Source: Hirudo medicinalis (Eukaryota; Annelida; Clitellata; Hirudinida; Hirudinidae). Taken from it: a stretch of DNA of 64,000 nucleotides. The DNA lies in contig MPNW01000064.1 in assembly GCA_011800805.1 (NCBI GenBank), positions 584,617-648,616 of the forward strand, read 5' to 3'. Shown one piece after another: positions 59,440 through 64,000 of this stretch; position 1 is the stretch's first letter; the number at the start of each line of letters is the position of its first letter. The notes under the pieces were generated by a model. It ran no database searches. It had not been told where the DNA came from and was given only the letters and a program-made list of their open reading frames with translations. A program made the translations under genes and the position numbers.

Positions 59440-60174
59440 CGGATTTTCTCGGAATTTACTCAAATAATTCTCCATAATTTTCCCTTGGTGAAAGGGCCTA
59501 CCATTCTCCCCCACGAATCTTTAAGAATGGCTAAAGGGCCACGAGGCAATGTCCCATAAATCAAAGTATAAGGACTAATATGGGTGATTGAGGATGGTTT
59601 CTCCCTCAAACTCCATAATACGTAGGGAGTTTACTCGTAAAATTAGTCCCATAGTCGGAACTAATCACCCGAGGAATGGAAAAGGTCATGAATATCTGCA
59701 ATAATATATCACAGACCGCTTGTGCACTCATCGAACGTAAAGGATATGCCATTGGCCTTCTCGAGAACAGAGAACAACCACCAACGCATAATTATACTTC
59801 GACTGGACTGCAACCGGGTCACCTCGAGGAACAATAGGACAAATACAATCCATAACTAAATGACTGAAAGGAAATTCATCACCACTGGGAATGAGAAGAA
59901 TGGGAACTCGATCCCTTATTTTATGGGGTGCCCTCAATTGGCACACTTTACAAGACTCGCAGTACGCACATATTCGATTTTCCATATCCGGAAACCAGAA
60001 ACTCACACGAATCCGCTGTCGTGATGATTTCGAAGCCATATGTTTCGCATAGGGAGCATCATGCCCCATCTCAAGCACGACTGGAATTCGTTGGTCAGGC
60101 AAACACAACTGTTTGAACTGTGACCCCACAAAGTCTCGCGATGATAAAGTAAACCCTATCTGCAAAGAAACCAT
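59440..60174 (-). pseudogene. Integrase N-terminal zinc finger and catalytic core
   Basis: Minus strand: an H-H-C-C zinc finger (GHDAPYAKHM...CESCKVCQ), then the core with FSHLVMDCICPIVPRGD (first catalytic Asp) and, after 59727, ISSDYGTNFTS (second Asp). It is broken by shifts between the two. It ends at the inversion breakpoint near 59440. Confidence 0.85.
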
Positions 60175-60311
60175 TCTTATACTGTTTCGCGAATTGCTAA
60201 AATGGTTTTAATGAGGGACATGACCGCTGTTCCTCAGCAAAGGAAGCAGCATCTATTCCCTCATCCTGTTCCGAAAAGTTAGACATGGTTTGGACAACGA
60301 CGGCTGGAAAA

Positions 60312-60906
60312 CTAGTCTTCCTGCAAACATGACACAACGACGTTACTGTCACTAGAAGATTCGCTTGTCTCGACTACATTAACCTCCTGAGGATAACCTT
60401 CGATTAGAGCAATACCTATGATGTCGTCCTCGGAAGTATTTACCGACAACTCCCTCGTATCATCCGAGTCTGGTGTTGAAGATAACCCCGACTCGTCCAC
60501 CTGGTCTACGACTGCATTCATTTCTGCATTGGTCTCATCAATAGACTTGGGAAGAATTATATCATATTTAGAAATAGAGTCTAACAATTCCAACACTGAA
60601 GGGGTAATGATAATCGACTCATACATTTGGGGTACCACTGCAAACCACACCCTTACCTTAGGTGCGATATTGACTGCATCTATGTTACTGCTTTCGGGTC
60701 GCACTAATAAATTCACATACCCTACTCTCTTAGGTGTCTCGGTCAGACCAAATACAATGACCATCTACCGAAGCTGGAAGAGATGGTACTTGGTCTACAA
60801 TGATGTTCCTCGTGATCCAACCAACCTGTTCGCTCTTGCGCTAACACGAAATCGATACAACTTGGAGGCATTAGCTCCTTCAATCTATCGGCAACTAAGA
60901 AGCTGA
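60312..60906 (-). pseudogene. Gag C-terminus and protease/linker region
   Basis: The minus strand from about 60906 reads a gag-like helical segment (VADRLKELMPPSCIDFVLAQ). Then 60764-60312 is open for 150 codons with an acidic Ser/Asp/Glu-rich end before the integrase zinc finger. A protease is expected here, but no DSG/DTG active site could be identified with confidence. Confidence 0.55.
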
Positions 60907-60960
60907 CGAGTTGATCGAAATTGTTATCGATATCTCGACTTTTAATATAACATGTTAACG

Positions 60961-61773
60961 CTACAATGTAGTTCCGACGCCAGACGAGAATACGTATCTC
61001 TTTTTCAAGAAAAGGAAACGTTCCCTTAAAAGAACGGGGCTGATACGAAACTCATGCAAAAGAGCTTCCTTCAACAGCTCGTAATCATTTAACTGCTTCA
61101 AAGTCATAAGCCCCATTAACGATCGGGCTTTAGCGCTAAGATTCGCCTGCAATATTTTAGGTTTTACGTCATCATCAACTTCATACGAAAGGAATTGATT
61201 TTCGAGATACTCAAAGTAACCTGGGACGGCGGCTGGGTCATCAAGAAATTCGCCCACTAATCCCTTAAGAGCATCCTTAAATCTATTTGTATGCGCGGTT
61301 AGAGTCGAATCCAAGTTACGCGACTCAATACTTTGCATTGTCAAATTTAACTCTTGTTCTTTGAGTTTATCGGCTCTTTCGTCTCATCGCAGACTTTCCT
61401 CGAGCTCCATTAACTTCAATTTCATCTCGTGCTCTCGTGCTAACCTCCTGTTCTCTCTTTCCTCCTCTAATTTCAATTCATTCAATCTCATCTCATGTTC
61501 TAATCTTGATTCATTTAATCTCCTGTTCTCTATTTTCTCTTCTAACTTCATTTCATTCAGTCTCATCTCGTGTTCTAATTTCATTCTCACAATCTCTTTA
61601 TCCTCCAAATATCGCTCCCTCAATATATCTTCGCACAATTTCCTCCTCCTCGCTTCACCATCCCATGATTCCCTCCTTTTGTCACCGACATCTGGGTTAG
61701 GGCTCTCTAACGATTCGTAACCCTTGTTATAAGTCTCCGCTGATATCTCTAAACTGGTTTCAATCATCATCAA
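60961..61773 (-). pseudogene. Gag with N-terminal coiled coil
   Basis: From the Met at 61773, 129 codons form a Glu/Arg/Leu coiled coil that contains two direct repeats (LEHEMRLNEMKLEE and LEHEMRLNELKLEE). After a stop at about 61384 the same frame region continues as a helical gag domain (61344-60961: AVPGYFEYLENQFLSYEV). The stop and a later shift disable it. Confidence 0.75.
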
Positions 61774-61937
61774 CTACGAATTTATAATGAAAGGGAAACT
61801 GACGCAAACGGATACTCTCACCGGTAATAGTCCCGACTCCTCTCTGATGCGATCCTTCCCCTGAACTGGCTGACGATATGACAGACCCTGCTCCAAATTT
61901 CTCCTTCGATCTTCGATCTTCAATCTTGATAGACGAT

Positions 61938-61955
61938 CTCGACCCTGCGCCAAAA
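61938..61955 (-). other. Primer-binding site of the Gypsy element
   Basis: Directly after the LTR end (CTGACA) the minus strand reads TTTTGGCGCAGGGTCGAG. The TGGCGCA start is the usual shape of an LTR-element primer-binding site, and it fixes the LTR as the 5' LTR of the gag on its downstream side. The primer tRNA was not identified. Confidence 0.6.
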
Positions 61956-62415
61956 TGTCAGGTTCTAAAACTCTCCTATCGGGTATCTATCTTTAGTCGA
62001 TATTGATCGAAAATCAACACAATTATAGAAATAAAAAATATATTTAGAGCAAAAAACAACAGCAAAAACAGTAAGCAGATCGCAACTCAAGTACAACAAC
62101 CAAATCACGACGCACACCACGCTCTCGCTATGTCAACTATCGTCTGCCTTCTTCGCGCGCTCACTCAACACACTAGCGCTCCACCACACGCTCTACCCAA
62201 CTCTCTCACTCTCTGCCTCGCTGCGCGACGTCATATATATATATATATATATATACCCAGGCAGCCATGCGCATTAACAAGCAAAACACACAACCCACAA
62301 CCAATCATACCATTGCGCGGCCTTGCGCAGACGAATAAAGCACATCACAGCCCCATCAAGCACGCACATCCATCCGCGAATAAAAGCAAAATTTACAAAT
62401 GTCATGTCACTGACA
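61956..62415 (-). repeat. Long terminal repeat (460 bp)
   Basis: On the minus strand it starts TGTCAGTGACATGACATTTG and ends GAGTTTTAGAACCTGACA, with TGTCAG/CTGACA inverted termini. It contains a (TA)n tract at about 62229-62254 that could serve as TATA box. It is preceded by the purine tract CCTTTTGGTGGGGCG (62434-62416). Its last 26 bp recur at 58220-58245. Confidence 0.75.
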
Positions 62416-62599
62416 TACGCCCCACCAAAAGGACGATATCAAGACGATTGATATCTGCCAAAGTTCGACGTTCTCTCATGAAAGCTGCTCCCAACGCTGC
62501 CGATGATGCTTGTTCTCCTCCTCGGTTTCTGGTTACCTGAAAATAGAAACTACCAGAGATCCACTGCGCGATTGCCCCACAAGGAACCAAAAGACCTAA

Positions 62600-63140
62600 A
62601 TCCTAGACAATGAAATCCGCCGCTACGTTCTCTCGTCCTTTCTTATAATTAAAATTCAAGTTATACTCCTGCAGGGCTAACGCCCAGCGGGACAATTTAG
62701 CACTGTTCGTAGCGGCGTTCGTCAAGTATGTTAAGGAGTTGTGGTCTGAATATACTCTCACCTCCGACAACAAAATCCATGATCTATATTTGTTCAATGC
62801 CCAGATATGTTCAATGCTTATGCTTCACGCTCGATTGTAGACCACCTCGTCTGTATGGTCGACAATTTCAAACTCCCAAACGATATTGGGACCTCCAGGC
62901 CTTCGTTATCCCATTGAAACAAACAACACCCTAGGGCTACAGCACTGGCATCTATAGATAAGCCGAAATGCTTACTGTAGTCGATAGTGTTCAGGGCCGT
63001 GACATGATTCAAATCGTATATTAATTTATCCAAAGCATCCTGGTGCTTCTTCTCCCACGAAATCTTGTTGGGTGTGCCATTTTTTGTTAATTGGGTTATA
63101 ACATGGGCGGTTTGGGCCATGCCGGGTATAAAGGTCTTCT
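62600..63140 (-). pseudogene. RT connection and RNase H domain of a Gypsy element
   Basis: Minus strand: FIPGMAQTAHVITQLTKNGT, ISWEKKHQDALDKLIYDL, then the RNase H start FGLSIDASAVALGCCLFQWD, STIEREA, and after a shift VYSDHNSLTYLTN (catalytic Asp), KLSRWALALQEYN and GRENVAADFIV. The stop is at about 62606. It runs toward the purine tract and the LTR, as expected for the 3' end of a copy. Confidence 0.85.
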
Positions 63141-63179
63141 TAAGCCATTAGATTATGGCCATGCGGAAGTAGTGCAACT

Positions 63180-63822
63180 CAGCTTTCTAAGTACAACCCT
63201 TCTGAAAAATACTTAACAGAAAGTTCTTGCCTGTTATTGATCAGTTTATGGCTTCTCTCGACCAAAGTCTCAAGCATATAAAGAGATATCAAGCCAACTT
63301 TTTTTTTGTAGCCTTCTGAAAGAACTGTCTTCAGACGAGCTTTCAGGCCGCAGCAGAGCAACTCGTCAGTTATCCAAATGACTTGGACATTACATTTATT
63401 GACGAACTGTGTCAGTTTGTAACATTTGCCAATATCTTCACAGACGAGGAGCCAGAAGATATCAGCACTAAGTTTTTCATGTACAGACTTATGACAGACT
63501 TATGTATGTGGACAGACTTATACATGCATAGACAAGGGTGTGCAGGATACTTTTCCAAACATTGAGATAGCTCTACGGATATACCTTATTTTGATAGTAT
63601 CAAACTGCAATGGCGAGCGCTCCTTCTCACATCTAAAATTAATTGAGAACCAATTACGAACATCCATGAAGCAGAAACGACTTGTAAATATGGCTAACAT
63701 GAGCATCGAGTCAGATACACTGCGTGATTTGTACTTCAGTAACATCATCACAGCGACTTTGCTACACGAAAATCGAGAAAAGTGTCTGGACTGTAATGTT
63801 ACAACCCAATCCATTCTCTGAT
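63180..63822 (+). pseudogene. hAT transposase C-terminal part with dimerisation domain
   Basis: Plus strand: SYPNDLDITFIDELCQFVTF and EEPEDISTKFFMYRLMTDLC, then after a short duplicated and shifted stretch FPNIEIALRIYLILIVSNCN, GERSFSHLKLIENQLRTSM and RLVNMANMSIESD. The last blocks are the hAT-family C-terminal dimerisation domain of the zinc-finger MYM/Zaphod-like type. The upstream part is stop-ridden. Confidence 0.85.
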
Positions 63823-63849
63823 TTTAACCATATTTATTTTTTAGTTATA

Positions 63850-64000
63850 CTATACTTATTCATGAAAGATTATATTCCGCTCCAGGTGGGAATTGCCATG
63901 GGGTGCGCAATCTCCCCGTGTCTCTTTGTGTTGGCGATGCAGGTCCTTCTAAATGCATCAGGATCTCACAACGACAGGGTGCATATCGGCCGGAAGTTCC
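63850..64000 (+). pseudogene. Non-LTR RT fragment running off the window
   Basis: Plus strand: YIPLQVGIAMGCAISPCLFV, LAMQVLLNAS, in which GxAMGCxISPxLFVxAM corresponds to RT motif B of some non-LTR elements. It is cut by the window end, so its integrity is unknown. Confidence 0.6.

Larger units (their letters stand above)
58220..63140 (-). mobile_element. Gmr1-like Ty3/Gypsy retrotransposon, rearranged and tandemly joined
   Basis: On the minus strand the order is RNase H (63140-62600), polypurine tract, LTR (62415-61956), primer-binding site, gag (61773-60600), linker (60764-60312) and integrase N-terminus and core (60174-59440). Next comes a block in the opposite orientation (integrase C-terminus and RT, 58430-59435), then the RT connection and a 26-bp LTR tip at 58245-58220. 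Less than 0.8 kb separates gag from integrase, so no RT can lie between them. The integrase C-terminal domain runs directly into RT. This integrase-before-RT order defines Gmr1-like elements, in contrast with ordinary Gypsy. All frames carry stops or shifts. The RNase H part belongs to a neighbouring copy sharing the LTR, or to a permuted copy. Confidence 0.8.

Noticed and set aside
61361..61720. 119-codon Ser-rich plus-strand frame
   Set aside because: Antisense of the gag coiled-coil repeats; the minus strand has the meaningful reading.

Overview
This window is nuclear DNA from an animal. It is AT-rich and holds spliced genes with GT/AG introns (many only 60-130 bp), animal-specific gene families, several classes of transposable element, and many (GAT/GAC)n and (AAT)n microsatellites. 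The gene set and a Gmr1-type Ty3/Gypsy element (a group described mainly from deuterostomes) point to a marine invertebrate, perhaps a tunicate. That assignment is inference; no single gene proves it.

Layout. 1-2.85 kb: 3' part of an unrecognised acidic, helical gene (minus). 5.75-7.27 kb: complete two-exon riboflavin transporter, SLC52A (plus). 8.17-11.27 kb: ESRP, the epithelial splicing regulator with three RRMs (minus), with an in-frame stop in its first exon. 11.97-12.58 kb: complete five-exon BORCS7, a lysosome-positioning subunit (minus). 14.11-14.37 kb: first exon of a possible secreted protein that runs into an assembly gap. 15-26 kb: gene-poor, with microsatellites, a dead non-LTR reverse transcriptase and hAT-type MITEs. 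26.6-29.3 kb: complete three-exon seven-transmembrane receptor (plus) whose second intron carries a MITE and a double tRNA-Glu-like SINE. 30-34 kb: graveyard of CR1/Jockey-like LINEs. 35.8-45.1 kb: Nkx6 homeobox gene in three exons (plus), in a region with an unusual density of palindromic CRE sites. 48.2-56.1 kb: six-exon gene for a secreted, cysteine-free protein built almost entirely of DGDGIPD repeats (thrombospondin type 3-like calcium-binding repeats). 56.9-64 kb: nested and broken Tc1/mariner, hAT and Ty3/Gypsy elements and a last RT fragment.

The genes are unrelated in function and do not form an operon or pathway. The points most worth attention are the DGDGIPD protein with its higher-order module duplication, the Gypsy element with integrase ahead of reverse transcriptase plus an internal 1-kb inversion at a short inverted repeat, the CRE cluster around Nkx6, and two exact 127-bp duplications around single Ns that look like assembler k-mer overlaps. 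Several genes also carry single frameshifts or a stop that may be sequence errors.
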